DNA of 64,000 nucleotides from Primulina eburnea (GCF_022965805.1 NC_133104.1:43010682-43074681), one strand, 5' to 3'. Shown: positions 35,295-48,690, counted from the stretch's first letter. Made by a program: numbers and translations. Notes: a model not told the origin generated them from the letters alone.

Positions 35295-38200
35295 ATGTTG
35301 GAAGAGACTTCAACTAGTGCGAGCGCCGCTGCTGTGGCGTTGGCAGAGGATTTGTTCTGGTCTAAAGCCGCCGGAAATCCTCCTGTAGACGTATCCACGC
35401 CATCTAATGCGCAGGCTTTCCATTTTTCTTCCGGAAACCCTAGAATCGAAGAAACCAGAGGCCTCATGCATCTGTACCGCGACGCCGCCTCTTCACTGTC
35501 TTTCAGCCTTCCTGTAAGATAACTTGACTTGATTTTTATTGAATTGAATTTCCGCCGATTTATAGTAATTCCATTGTTAAGAAAATCTATAGCCTAACTT
35601 TTTCGTACTCTGTCTCGCCTGAGCTGCACATATAAATAAACGATTCGGTTTCTTTTCATGAAATAGTTTGGGTGAATATAACCGTTTTTATTGCTGCTGC
35701 TGTCATTACATGTGATCTGCTCAGCATGTTACGAAAACAAGGTTTCAATTTTATTAATTAAACAGTTGGTAAAAGACAAACCCGGTTATATATCATCCTA
35801 CAAAAAATGATTGGTAACTTGCACAGTCCTTATACTTGATTCTTGTAAATATGACTAGAATATATATGTTTGTTTGATGGTTTTTAATTTTTGTTTAAAC
35901 TGCTAAATACGGCGACTCTCCCAAACGTTCAGCTTCTTATTGTTTTTTTCCCACGTGTGTTTTAGGCGGAACGGAATCCGCTTATTTGTGTTCTAGGGGT
36001 GCCTAATCACATGACATATTCCGATTTTTGCAAGTTCTGTGGTTCATTCATTCAGCACATGTTGGAAATGCGAATTGTCAGGTCGATACAAGAACTTTTT
36101 AACAGCTAGTTTAATATTTCACTTTGTAGAAATGATTTTTCTTACATATAAAAGTTTAGGACTGAGGGGTCGGAGGATCGCTACAGTATTTTAATCAGGC
36201 TAGATGATCAAAATTCAGCTGATTCTTTTTACAAACATTTCAATCACAAATGTTTTTCATCGCTTGAGGTATTGTTTCCTTATCTGGTCATTTGTTATCT
36301 GAAATATTAAAACTTTAATGCAGAATTCTTATTTGTAATTCTATGTATGCTTGACTCTGAATACAGGAGGAGACCTGCCATGTGTTTTTTACTGCAGATA
36401 TACAGTATACTGGATCTATTGAGCACTCACAGCCTTCCACAGGAAGCTCTGGAGAACAGCCTTCTTGTCCAGTTTGTCTTGGTACTGCATGTTAGATGTC
36501 AGTTGTAATACGTTCTGTGCTCGACTAACTTTTGTAATGTAAAAAATAAGCAAATTATGTTATGTAGAGGTTATTGCTATTTTGGCTTTTGCAATCACCA
36601 AAGTTCGCGGTTGTTATGGTCGTTGGTAGAACTTTTATCGGTGTAACTGAAACGACATTGTTGATTTCATCAACTCGAGTATAATAATGCACAATAAGAA
36701 TAAAAATATGAGGTACTCAAAACGAGTTTATAAGCCATTGATCTTTGTTCTGAACTGAATTACAAGTATTTGAGCTTTGTTACTCCTATTTTTTTTATCT
36801 TTTTCCGTGTGTATTACTAGTAGTATTATTCTACAGTTCAAGATAAAAAATTGAATTACTTATATTTTTCAAATTAGTTGCCTATTTCAGAGAAATTAGA
36901 CCAAGATTCAGGTGGAATTCTTACTACTATCTGCAATCACTCCTTTCACTGCTCTTGTATTTCTAGATGGACAGATTCTTCTTGCCCGGTAGGCATTATT
37001 CATCACTTTTTGGAATTATTTCAGCTATGATAAAGGCTATCCAAGGTACTTTACTAATGATGTTGATTATCTAGGTATGCCGTTACTGCCAGCAACAGCC
37101 TGAGAAATCAATCTGTTATGTTTGTCAAACCTCAGACAACCTCTGGATGTGTGTCATTTGTGGTTTTGTAGGTTGTGGGAGGTAAAAAATTTGGTTTGCT
37201 CCATCTGAGTTACATAATAATTCCTGATTTGTCTGGATTTGTCGCGAGTAATGATTTCTAAACATATTAAATTTGTATTTGGTTTCTTATCATGTTATTT
37301 GGGGTAGGTACAAGGATGGACATGCTGTAAGCCATTGGAAAGAAACACAGCATTGCTATTCCCTTGAACTGGAAACTCAAAGGGTGTGGGACTATGTTGG
37401 AGACAACTATGTTCATCGGTTGATCCAATCTAAAACTGATGGAAAGTTGGTTGAGCTGAACCACCATTGCACACATAAAGATGATGAAAATGGTGATTGC
37501 ATTGGATTTAGTGACACTCTTCCAGACAGTGAAGTTGAATCTGTACATTTTTAGCTTACTATTTTTGTCTTCTCTCACAGGCACATGCTTTTGATCCCTT
37601 ATCAATCCACATAGTTGCATGTTTTTCTTCATTCATGATTTTGGACTTTCTTCCCTGCAGATAGTGAACGAGTACAATGAGCTTCTTTCTTCTCAACTTG
37701 AAAATCAGAAAAATGTTAGTTCCTCTGTTTGTTATCATCAATTAAAGTTGACGGTATCTTTGTTTATTATGTAAGTATTTTTTTATTATTTTGGATACAG
37801 TATTTCGAGTCTTTACTGCAAGAAGTTGAAGAAGACACTGAAAGAGAATCTTCTGTTGCTGTCTTTAAAGCTTTGAGTCAAAATCCAAAGTTGCTGAAAC
37901 TACAGGCCAAGCTGGACAAATTCTCTGAAGAAAAGAAATTTCTCGATGATGTGAGTAATCTTTTTAATTTTCTCATTCGTTTTTGTTTGTTAAACCAGTA
38001 GCATTGGTACCACGCTGTCCAACACTAATTGAAAAGTGCAAAGAAGATATGGTCTAACATGAGTTATCGTACTATAATTTGAAACTTTATCATATTTACT
38101 TTTGTAGATCAATGACAATCTTTTGAAGAACCAGAGCATATGGGAATCAAAGATAGACAATATTGAAGAAAGGTAACACTCTTCAGCTAGGGATATGGAC

Positions 38201-39805
38201 AGAATAAGATTTCCCAACATTTTGGATTAAAATTTCAATGACATGGTTAAACTACTGCTTGAGATTGCTTTCTACTTAGTTGATGGCTTGGATAGTGTTT
38301 GAGTGGAGAGGAGAAACTTTCTTAACAATAAAATCGTATGAGAAAAGTGCTTTTGTTGACAAAATTGTTGTGTAAAATTGCACTTTTAAATTTGAAAAAG
38401 TGTTCAAGAAGGACAGAAAGTAGAGGATATAGCTACAAGAAAAAAGTTCTTTTCAAAAAGCACTAGAAAGAGCATTGTTTAATAGTATCCAAGTGCGTTC
38501 TTATTTCATGCAAGGCTGGTTTTAATGCTTGATTCATCAATTCTGGCAAAACTGTTTGACACCTAAACAGTCATAAAAATAAGACTTAAGTCCTTATTTT
38601 AGCTGGCCTTTTGTGTTCGGCACCTTTTCTGGATATTGTTAGATTCAGGTCCTAGCCATTATTGGATTTGTTAGCTCTTGCATAAACTTGTTTTGACTTT
38701 TGCCTGGATGAAAATTTAGTCTCCTTTCATCTTAGAAATTTCTACCCTTTACTTCTAGCCTGTTGGATTTTTGCTTGTATGTTCTGTTTTTCTTAGAAAC
38801 ATCTCTAAATTGAGCTAGCTAGTAGCAAGAGATCTATTATACGCTGGATTACAACCTCTTTTTAACTTTTTTCCAATTTGAAGTGTTTGTGCCAGGTGTG
38901 TGTTGCATTTGATGTAATACGTTCTCGTCCCACTAGTGTCATGACAGTAATTTGTCATCCATGGAAAGAATAACTATCAATTAATTTAATGCACCTATTT
39001 TGGAAAAAACTTTGACCTTTAGCGCAGTGGTGCAAACCGTTTACTACTTTACTGTTTGTACCATTTTGAGCATCCACCTTTGTTAACTGCTTCAATTGTT
39101 CTCATTCCAAACTTTTCGTAATATTCTCATTTCTAATCTACATAAGATATATGATAGATTTGTGTAGTTGAATATTTGGTTTGGGATTAGGTGCTGTTGT
39201 ATGACCGACGTAAATTTGTTTATTCCAAGCTTTTTATGAGGTCCTGACCTTTTCTCGATGCTAGGGAGAGGAGACTTCTGAAACTCAAGGATAAGAAAAT
39301 CGAGGAGTTGGAGGAGCAGGTATGTCAAATAGATAATCTTCCCAACAAATTGTTTTTTCCCTCTATGACCTGCATACAAGTTTTCTGTTATATCGTGTGG
39401 TATTGTTGGAGGAGCAGGTATGCCAAATAGATTATCTTACCGACAAAATGTTTTTTCCCTCTATGACCTGCATATAAGTTTTCTGCTATATCGTGTGGTA
39501 TTGTTACGGTGAATATGTTTCGGCCCCGTGTTTCATGGTTTCCAAGTCTATGTTAGCGTAAATGTATGTAAAAGATCATTCCCGACAAATTCTGCAAACG
39601 CTGCTGTTCTATGTAAGGAGTCACCGACTCTTATGAGTATGCACAGCTAAGAACTTTGATGGAATCCCTCGAGGATGCGAGTGCGGAGGAGCAAAAGAGT
39701 ACAGAACAACATCCAACAACTTCAACTATGCTCAAGGACGAAAGTGTTCCCCGGCCTACGAAAGGAGCCACAAAAACGACTTCCCGGGGAAAAAGCAAGG
39801 GATAA
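35295..39805 (+). CDS. BRIZ: BRIZ-type E3 ubiquitin ligase (BRAP2, RING, ZnF-UBP, coiled coil), 12 exons
   Basis: Plant homologue of human BRAP2. In Arabidopsis, BRIZ1 and BRIZ2 form a hetero-oligomeric E3 needed for seed germination. Exons 35295-35513, 35966-36081, 36160-36268, 36367-36481, 36891-36988, 37075-37181, 37308-37542, 37661-37714, 37801-37950, 38108-38172, 39265-39319, 39647-39805 give 493 aa. The BRAP2 domain ([16 protein letters not shown] to [10 protein letters not shown]) is about residues 50-170; the RING has [19 protein letters not shown] and CPVCRYC with the expected Cys/His; ZnF-UBP follows ([36 protein letters not shown]). The C-terminal third is coiled coil ([20 protein letters not shown] onward). 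The N-terminus is unlike the one I recall for Arabidopsis, so an upstream exon could exist. Intron 11 repeats the exon 11 donor. Which of BRIZ1/BRIZ2 it matches cannot be decided. Confidence 0.93.
39308..39503 (+). repeat. 98-bp tandem duplication across BRIZ exon 11 donor
   Basis: Units 39308-39405 and 39406-39503 differ at only a few bases. Each begins TTGGAGGAGCAGGTATG, so the last 12 bases of exon 11 and its donor are present twice. The second donor lies at 39418. Confidence 0.9.
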
Positions 39806-40284
39806 ACGGAGTTGTTGAATAATTGAAGGTTTTTGTTCATATTGTGGGACAGACGATGATGCCTGCATAGATGGCTTGAACGCTTACCCTCTTTGCCGAT
39901 TATGGATTTAAATGTGGAGTAGATACGATGTGATCCGGAGGTTCCTTTGTCTGGCCCACTACGTTTCACTTTCTATAATAATAATAATTATTGTTAACAA
40001 GGTACACAAACAAATTGTATTTTAAAAAAAGTGTTGTAATTATTTAGTAATTTATTATACAAATAACTTGTGCAGGAATAAATTGTATTTTTAAAATAAT
40101 ACAATTTTCTATAAAAAACCATTTAGTATTGTTAAATGAATTTAATCACCGGAAAAGATCTTAATTTAGTGTTTACAACAAAATTAAGTTGCAATAACTT
40201 TATAATATTGTGTTATATGATCTTTTGATTTTCAAGATTATGATAATAAATATTAAATCATTTTAAAATGATATTTTTGGAAAA
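39806..40284. other. BRIZ 3' flank, AT-rich
   Basis: Probable 3' UTR, then AT-rich DNA. Nothing else recognised. Confidence 0.5.
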
Positions 40285-40442
40285 GATAAAAATTTGTGTG
40301 AGACGGTTTCATGAGTTATATTTTATAAGACAGATATATTATTTGGGTCATCAAAAAAAAATATTATTTTTATTGTGAATATTAATAAAGTTGGTTCGTG
40401 TCATAGATAAAGATTCGTAAAATCATCCCACAAGAGATTTAT
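40285..40442 (-). mobile_element. MITE family A, shortened copy, reverse orientation
   Basis: Starts GATAAAAATTTGTGTGAGAC, contains TTATTTGGGTCATC and the ATTGTGAATATT block, and ends CCCACAAGAGATTTATTC. About 25 bp shorter than intact copies. No clear target duplication. Confidence 0.65.
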
Positions 40443-41050
40443 TCTTTGAAGTATTTGAATGAGATAGTTAAAGCACAATAAATTATTTATTTTACAATAT
40501 ATCAAAGAAAATAATCTGACGCGCTTTCACTTGACAATTTTTGTTCTTTCTGGAAACATTTTCGAGTATGGGAGGAAAATGGTGTGGTTTTAATTGTTAA
40601 ATAAAATATAAAACATTTTGTAACATGGGATATTTTTCTAAAAATATACAGATAATTTATTTTAATCTCTACTTGAACCAAATTTCTTTCTCAACTTCTC
40701 GCCACATAATACTCTTATTCATACATAACGAGATAAAGATGAAAAAGTATTCTAAAATAATATATGCTTAAAAATTCGGTAAAGAAAAATACGATAATTA
40801 ATATATATAATTTAATTAATAAACAAAAAGGAAATCACCGAATCCGCTTGACGAACCGAAACAGTGCTCTTGTTCTACCCTTCGCAACTCCCTCCTCCTT
40901 GCACGGCAGCGCGGCGCTCGCCTGAGCAAAAAATGAACTTTATCATCTCTGCTGTACCTTAACTCTTCAAGCTCGCTGTCCCCCAGAATTTCACTACCCC
41001 TCCGGCCATCCAATTATCAGTCGCCGCCATCAGCATGCCTTAACACGGAC
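40443..41050. other. Intergenic with GC-richer patch
   Basis: AT-rich to about 40840, then a GC-richer patch (40840-41050) that may belong to the gene fragment just downstream. No frame there gave a recognisable protein. Confidence 0.4.
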
Positions 41051-41194
41051 GTGCGAACACCTGATTTCCATCCAAATCCATTGACCCAAGCGAGCAAGAG
41101 TGCAGAAATAATTGCCGACGAGAAGAAATTTATCCTGGGGACCAATGCTAGGGCGCCGCTGGTGTTGTCAAGTGGCAAAGTGTGTAAGTTTAAC
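41051..41194 (+). pseudogene. Acetylornithine aminotransferase N-terminal fragment (tentative)
   Basis: In one open frame the reading ADEKKFILGTNARAPLVLSSGKVCK resembles the start of plant acetylornithine aminotransferase (typically LVGTYARAPVVL-SGKGCKLYD). Nothing of the catalytic pyridoxal-phosphate domain follows; the frame runs into AT-rich DNA and stops at 41231. Probably a captured or leftover first-exon piece. Only about 25 residues support it. Confidence 0.45.
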
Positions 41195-41302
41195 CGGAGA
41201 TTTAAATGCCTAATTATAAATTTTAAAATCTAAACTTGAATAATACATTTCGAATTCATAATCTAGTTCTGGTTGCCAAATAACACGATCGGTTTGGACA
41301 AC

Positions 41303-41306
<4 letters not shown>

Positions 41307-41389
<83 letters not shown>
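41307..41389. repeat. (TA)n-(TG)n compound microsatellite
   Basis: An uninterrupted TA run (41307-41375) followed by seven GT units. Likely length-polymorphic. Confidence 0.95.
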
Positions 41390-41798
41390 CATCAGTTCAA
41401 CCGCAGCAAGAAGATGCGTGCGGCTACACACGGTTGATTTAACGAAGTATCATATAGAAAGGGAAATAATCTAACACAAACATTTCAATTTCAATCCAAA
41501 AAATGTATGTATAATATACTTGAATCTTACATGATAGAGTTCACATTTTATCTAAACTAGAAACGTTTCCAAAAAGGAAACTAGGCGTTGAAGAAAAGAA
41601 TATGACTGCACCTAACAGCTAAGGATCCGTTTAATTCCTTGATAACTAAACAAAAAGAATAGATCCTAACTACAGGCAGTACTTTTTCACGTTGTGACAT
41701 TTAATTGGCTCTATCAGATGGTCACAGCAGTTTCATTCCAAATCAAGGTTTAGCCCTTGTTTGCTATTGGGATTCTTTGATTATATTTGTTATTTCGT

Positions 41799-44700
41799 TT
41801 ATTGATTCCGGCTATCCTCACAAGCAACTTCTAGGTTGTGTTCTTCCTCAAACGGCATGTTCAGGTCAGGAACCAGAAATTTAGGATTAAATGCAGCCAT
41901 TTCCTTCTGTTTTAGAGTGGAACATTGAAGAATAGCATCACTGTCTAAGAATGGTGCTACCATAGCAGGGACGGAATCAAAAGCTGTTTTCTTTTGCTGA
42001 AGTTGAACTGAAATAATTCCCTTAGCTACGGATGTTGTTCCTCTATCATTAGGGAGTTGCAGTTCAGTCTGTAAAAAAGATCGATCAAGAGACATTAGTG
42101 AAGGGCAAAGGACCAAAAATTTTTATGCTAACCAGCCCTCATAACTTTCCAGTGATAAAATCTTTTGCAAGATATGATTACCCTACAGCATAACCTTAAT
42201 GTACAACTAGAAATGGCAGTAAAACATCTGAACTAATTAAAAAAAGAGAGCAAGTGAATGAATAGAATTATCAAAATTGAGGCGACCATACCAAAATTGG
42301 GAGTTCTAAAGTGACATACAACAAGCATAATAATATTTAAATACCAAAATATGGAAATGACAGAGAAACACAAGGAAATAAGCCTTTCAGAAGAGCTACT
42401 TATGTCAACTTACACTTCGAATCTTCCACAGATCATAAAAACTGTGTAAAAGGCTATCTTGAACCAAATTGGAATCCAAAATGCCAGAGATTTACATGAT
42501 TTAGTAACTTCCTAACTTTGCAGGGAGATTTTTTAAAATATGCCTCGCATTAGATATATATTTATGTATATCGAAGTACTTTATCCAAGTATCTTCACGA
42601 GAAGACCACTGCCAAAACCTATGCATATTTCTGAAAAGTACCTTTTTTTAAAATGTACAAAGTGGAGCGTTGATAAGAAAAAACCAAATGGAATACGCAT
42701 AATAATTGGACAAACAAATGAGTTCAGGCAATTGCACCTTCGCCCTCTTCAAGCTTTCATTTGTAGCCCTTTGTTTCTCCAATTTTAGGCGCAAGGATAC
42801 TATATCCTGAAAAGAAACAGGGTTGTGCTTCAATATTTTTAGTTTCGAATGTGAATAAAATTTTTATTAGGGCATAAAAGCAACAAAAATAGGTTTTGTA
42901 CTCTTTTCAGCTCTCTTCTTTCTTTAACAAGTAAGTTTTCCTCTTCTTTGAGTTCAACCAATGTCTGCGCATGAACACCATATACAGTCAATTGTTAGTC
43001 AACTCCTGCAGGTTTCTTTTCTTATTCACCACTTTCTCAAATATTGAAGAGTATCACTTTCGCATGGATAATCTATGTATATTTCAGCTTTCAGTCGACA
43101 TGTAAACTGCCCTTAGACAAAGAAATCCTGGTTGCTAAAAGCCGAATCAAGATCCTGACTAATTACACAAGTTAGGCGAGACGTGGTTTTCAGCTCCAGA
43201 ACTACCAGCACCAACTCAGTTATTTTTGTCAAATTAGAATAATTTACCTTTGTATGTAGCATCATACAGGTATTTCTAGAGTATACGACATCCAAAAAAC
43301 ATAATGGTTGGTAGTCAATGATTTAAAAACTCTGAAACAATAGCTAATGTTTCTTAAGTCTTAGTAACTGTATCAATTATTTAATGTCTCTGCCACCAAA
43401 GCATTTTTTGACATAAAATCTAAGCAAACTCAATGAACCAAATAGATTCACCTTCTTCTTTCGTGACAGCTTGGAGGAGGATTTCTCACCGTCGCAATTA
43501 GCCTGTAACATAAAACACGATCAGTGCATATTCAGAAGTTTAAATGAAAGAACAATTTAGTTCCTGTGTATGCACCATGGATGGAAATATAACAAATAAC
43601 ATTCTAGACTTGACTGTTTCTTTAGGTTTTGACAATTTTCTTATCATAAAAGTTTAAACTGAGGAAGTCGAGAGATGGTTGTTCGTTCATGCCCGAGAAT
43701 TTTTTTGTCTTTATGGCAACTAAAGAAAACAATTAACAGTACTCAATGATAACATAATTCATGAATAAACAGCCTATACAACTCATGTTCCCAAGATATG
43801 TACCAAGAATATTTAGAAAAAGATGTCTTAAGCAGATAATAGGTAGATTTTGAAAGATGAATTGAATTGCCCTCATTTCTTGATACGAGGAAACTGAACT
43901 AGCCCCAAATAAAGTAAAGGGATAAAACAAAGACGTGGAAATGCAAATTAATCAACTAACCCAAAGTTAGTTGAAGACGTTGATTTGGCAATTTCATTAT
44001 CCACACCGTGCACTTTTCCACACGTTTTGAATTAAATCATCTTATACTCATTCTATTATCCGAAAACCTTCATATACGGCCTAATCCTTATTCGAACAAA
44101 AATCTAGTGTCCTGGACCTCACAAAAAAGAAACATATCAAAGAGGTGAAAATATAAATAACCCACCATAATCAACCCCTCTCAAATAATTTAAAAAGTAA
44201 TATCTTAACCTGTGACCGCGTCGGAAAATCCAAGAAAAAAAAGACGCAATCTATATATCTAAAGTATTTACATTCCATATTGGGAAGTCGTAGAAAGTTA
44301 AGAAACACGTGTATCTCCTAAAACGAAACAAAAATTCTAAATTGTATACATTATTAAAAGCGTGATTTTCATTTCACCCGATAAAATTATCGAATCATCC
44401 TTGTTGACCATATGCTAACAAGAAGTCCTGTTTTCCCCTTTTCCGAGCCTGTTACCGGTTCCTGTTGGAATAAATCTTTATTTTATTTCACGTACAGTAG
44501 TGCGGTTCCTTGGTTAGTTCGCTTGTGCACAAGTGGCAGCATACGATGGTTCGATGATAAACACAAGCAGAAACAGAACTAGATATATATACTTATTTGC
44601 CAAAAGAAAAAAAAAAAAGAAACACACTTTGGTAAAGGGTTCATGCTTCAGACACATTGGATTTCTCCCCTAATTTAATATTAACGAGACTTGAATTTCT

Positions 44701-46000
44701 TTAAAGATAAAGTGTTCAACCACTAACAACGCTCCACCAAACAAAACGCAGACCTATGTCGCCATCACCGCTTAAACAGGGCACCATAATATCCCCACAC
44801 TGCAAGCAAAATAATAATACTATTAAAAAAAAAACCCACCTTCTTTGTTCTGTTTTCTTGGCCAGTAAGTTGAGAAATTAGAAATTTAATGAGAGTTTAT
44901 GACACTTGGTGAACAAAGTTTGACTTAGAAGGCTTTCATAAATATTTGCCTAATCTACAGCAAAGGGAACAGCTCCAAAATTCACTCGCCCCAACCAAAT
45001 AAATAAAAATATAAATAATACCGAATCCACAAATTCTTAAATCCACTGTTTGTTGGGTATCGAATCAGAGCGAAGCTAGAAACTTTTCGAAACTGAAATG
45101 ACGAGAATCCCCTGCCCCAGGGTGAACTGTAAAATAAGGCCGCATGACTACAACTACAAGGGCGCATATTAATGGAAAGATGGGCGGGATGCTGACTGCT
45201 CTGCTCAGGTCAAAAATTAAAAAATTGAAATGATCCCATTTCTGAGTACCACCATATATGCCGGGATTTTCAGGGGGACACCCGTTGCAGACGAGGGTAT
45301 TATTGTCATTTCACGAAAGTGACAAAGCAGGTGGAACCGTGAAAAACAGAAGACAGGTTTGGAATGACGCTGAATCTGGCTTCCTGAGTTAGCTTGGCAG
45401 TAAATATAAACTACGCTCAGGGGTATTTCCGTCAATTCGCAGTAGATCATGGAATGACAACTGACACGAGAGCTGTATTAAGGAAAGACTCGGAGAGAAG
45501 ACATCTCCTCCAACGATAATAGTCCCGCCGCCGACGCGACACCGCCGGCTGCCGGAATTGACTTTCGCCGCAGTGGAAGAACACGCGTACGTAAAAACTA
45601 AAACACGAACAGAGTACATGTTTGCTACATATGCGTAAACATTTTTTGTCCGTGTACAAACCTTAGATCTCGCGGAGGTGGAGGGTTTAGATGGTCGGCT
45701 GGACTCTTCCAGAGAGGTGGCGCCGTAACCTCCCCCACCACACCCACCGCTGTAGGAGGTGACACCGCTCCATGACAGCGGGGTGGTGGGGCTGTCCCTG
45801 GGAGCCTGTTTCTTCGAGGTATTGGTAACGGAAACAGGCTTTGACCTGCGTTGACGCACCGTCCACTCGATCGGGAACGCCGCAGGCTTGAGATTACTTG
45901 ACGGCGTCAACGACGCATGGTTTAAGCGGACCAGGAGCTCCACCACCATGGTGTCGTCGTTCATGGCAGCTTTCACCCACTCGTCATCACCGGAATTCAT
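41799..46000 (-). CDS. Uncharacterised plant protein with basic coiled coil and C-terminal EAR motif, 5 exons
   Basis: Exons in transcript order: 45662-46000, 43452-43502, 42902-42964, 42738-42806, 41799-42068; 263 aa. Start MNSGDDEWVKAAMNDDTMVV at 46000. Residues 1-45 are acidic with a short helix (VVELLVRLNHA); 45-113 hold a basic stretch (WTVRQRRSKP) and the phrase PTTPLSWSGVTSYSGG, shared with plant proteins I recall as uncharacterised. Residues about 125-175 are a basic region then a heptad-like coiled coil (SRKKKTLVELKEEENLL, then ERRELKRDIVSLRLKLEK), reminiscent of but not proven bZIP. The C-terminus carries LVPDLNMPFEEE, a DLNxP EAR motif of the kind TOPLESS proteins bind. This suggests a nuclear repressor or adaptor; function is unknown. 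Intron 1 is 2.2 kb. All introns GT-AG. Confidence 0.82.
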
Positions 46001-46617
46001 GACTGCTTAGAGAGAGAAAACGAAACGGGTAAATGGAATGGTGGTGGCAAAGAAAATCTGAGAGAAGTACACAAATTTAAGAGAGGAGTGTGTTTTATAT
46101 GTTTGCGTGCGTGTGTGGTGAAGATGCCTGTTGACAACTCCTTGTGTGGGTTGGCCAAAAGGGTCTTTCTTTTAGCAATTTATATATATTCACATAGGAA
46201 TTGTATCTATATTGTATTATTAAATTTGAGATTTTTTAAAATAATTAATTTTTAACCTCGTATTAATTTTAATAATTATATATTAATAAAAATTTAAAAT
46301 TTTAATATAAGTCACATTCAACTTAACAAAAAACAAAAAGAACGTTTTATAATCTCTTACTATTTTTTATAATCATATTTTGATCTTCATTTAAATATAA
46401 ACCAAATAAATTTATAAAAAATATTTTACAAATATACAATATGTCCGTATATTATTCATACAAATATTATAGTCAAGAGTAGTTTAGAGAGTAGAAAAAA
46501 TACATCAAATCTAGGAAAGATTAGTACACAATACATGAGAAACAGGTCTTCTAAAAAAACCAAAATAATTAGTCGCTTACGTAACTTTGTACAAACAAAC
46601 GATGCCATTATTTGATA
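46001..46617 (-). promoter_or_regulatory. Promoter region of the EAR-motif gene
   Basis: 5' flank of the gene at 46000. The first 130 bases are GA/GT-rich (probable 5' UTR), then AT-rich DNA. No specific element assigned. Confidence 0.35.
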
Positions 46618-46799
46618 GACATAAACTTGTGTGAGTCGATCTCACGAGTCGTATTTGTGAGACGAATCTTTTATTTGGGTAATCCATGAAAAAGTATTAT
46701 TTTTTAAGCTGAGAGTATTACTTTTTATTGTAAATATGAGTAGGGTTGACCCGCCTCACATATTAAGATCCGTGAGACGGTGTCACATAAGACCTACTC
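46618..46799 (-). mobile_element. MITE family A, intact copy with 9-bp target duplication
   Basis: 182 bp in reverse orientation, from GACATAAACTTGTGTGAGTC to CATAAGACCTACTC, flanked by TATTTGATA at 46609-46617 and 46800-46808. Same length and ends as the copies at 17358 and 59016. Confidence 0.8.
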
Positions 46800-46808
46800 T
46801 ATTTGATA

Positions 46809-47913
46809 TTGTCTGAGTCAATCTAATAATGTAGCATATTTTCTATCCAAAGAAGAGCTAACTTGGATTTTGTCGATTCTGATTCATATGACCATATTCA
46901 TCAAGGATGTTTTAAAATTTATATTCTGATATGATATATATTTTTAAAAAAAATAAAAGAAATGGCCATTTCAATAAAATAATATATATTTTTTGTGTAA
47001 ACAAAATCTTATGTGAGACGAGTAGCTTTCCTTTATGTATAAATTTATATTCCTGCAAGTTTTAAATTTTACAACAATATGCGTATCTTATACTATATTT
47101 TAAATTCATGTTACAAATGCTTAATTTACCTGCACAGTTTACAAACAGACACACACAACTTAGAATATTGTAAAATTGAATTTTATCCATAAGTTTAAGA
47201 TACAAACTTATTGATGTGAATGATTTATTTTTTCTTCTTTTTTTTAATCACAAATTTTACTAATAATTTGAGTTGTATATCGTTTTGATATATTTGAATT
47301 AGAAGAACTATAATTGAACCATTTAAAACAAATTGATATTAAGTGAAAGTACATTTGAAATTTATATGATCATATACAAGTTGTATTACATAAGTTTAAC
47401 CTGATATTCCATGTTTTCAAGATTCAATATATATACATTGCATTCATTATTTTCGACGTATACTGAGTAAACTTTTGAACTAAGCATGTGAACCGGGCTA
47501 ATAAGGTAAATTGCACAAAGTTTCTAACATCTGATCAATAATTCATATATTCTACCCACTCGAACAAGAATCCTATACCAACTTCAATACATATAATTAA
47601 TTGTGTTGTGGAAATTAATGGAGCGGAACTTGAACAATTTGACCAATCAAGCATAGTAATAGCCAATTGTCAATTTAATAACGTGGGCTAATGTCTCTGA
47701 ATTTATCGACCTAATCTTGTGGATATGTAGAAAACATAAAGTCATCTTGAATTCTTGACTAATATGAATGTACTATTTTATATAGTTCTTCTGACCATAT
47801 ACATTTTTTTCCTACCTTTGACCCTATCACTCAAATCGCCACCCTATGCAACAAAAATCTTGAATTTGCATCCCATTTCACTTCATTTATTTAAATCTTA
47901 TTAATTGAGACAT
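46809..47913. other. Intergenic, AT-rich
   Basis: A short MITE family A scrap (ATCTTATGTGAGACGAGTAG) lies at 47006-47025. Otherwise nothing recognised. Confidence 0.5.
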
Positions 47914-48690
47914 ATTAGGGATGTCAATTAGACGGATACGATCGGACAGGAGACCCATACCATTCAATTTTTATGGACCCATTACCTAACCCACTTCGTT
48001 TAAATATGATTTGGATCCACCCCATATCTAATAAAAAACGGGGTCGGTTGGACCATGGAGAGTCGGAGACCCACAAAAAAATACAGAAAAAGCAAGGAAG
48101 CCTTGGAGAAATTAAACAAATATTTGAAAACCAAATTAAACAAAGATTTCTACAATCATATAAATTTCAGCAATATTTTACAAGGAATGAAAAGTTAAAA
48201 ACCTTGTGATCAAATAAACAATATTAAAGTGACTTTTCATTCTTTCATAATTGTCGGCCAACATTTTTTTTTTAAAAAAAAACATCTAAACTTCTTTTTC
48301 CAAATGAGTCAAACTATGAAGATCACAAATCAATTTCATTCAACATATACATATATGGAAAATAAAAAAAGATATACATCTATGGGTGGGCATTACTTGC
48401 TCCAGACCCGATGAGACTCTTCCCATGGGTTTTCTCATGCACCATTATTCATAGGACTTCTCCCGTCAAGGTACTGGAGTTTTTAGCTTTCTCAGGATTC
48501 GAATCCAAAACCTCTTGAACACATAGGTTTTGGAAAAGCAATCCTAATACCAGTTGATCTAATAGCTTTTACCTAACGAATCGTTCGGAGAGCGTTACTA
48601 ATAAAATCAGCATTTTGTGGGTTTTATACTAATAAAGGAAGGATTAGATGGGTTTAGCCCGGGTCAAATGCCTTTGCAATTCCTAATATT
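47914..48690. repeat. Probable hAT-like/dispersed repeat
   Basis: Begins TTAGGGATGTCAATTAGACGG and ends near GGGTCAAATGCCTTTGCAATTCCTAA, approximate inverted termini of the TAGGG-TGTCAA type. The inside contains GACCCATTACC and CCCATATCTAATAAAAAACGGGG, and a second block (48380-48570, with GATTCGAATCCAAAACCTC) that may be a separate insertion. Ends and target duplication are not firm. Confidence 0.35.

Noticed and set aside
35171..35467. 98-codon minus-strand frame at the BRIZ start
   Set aside because: Antisense of exon 1, without known similarity.
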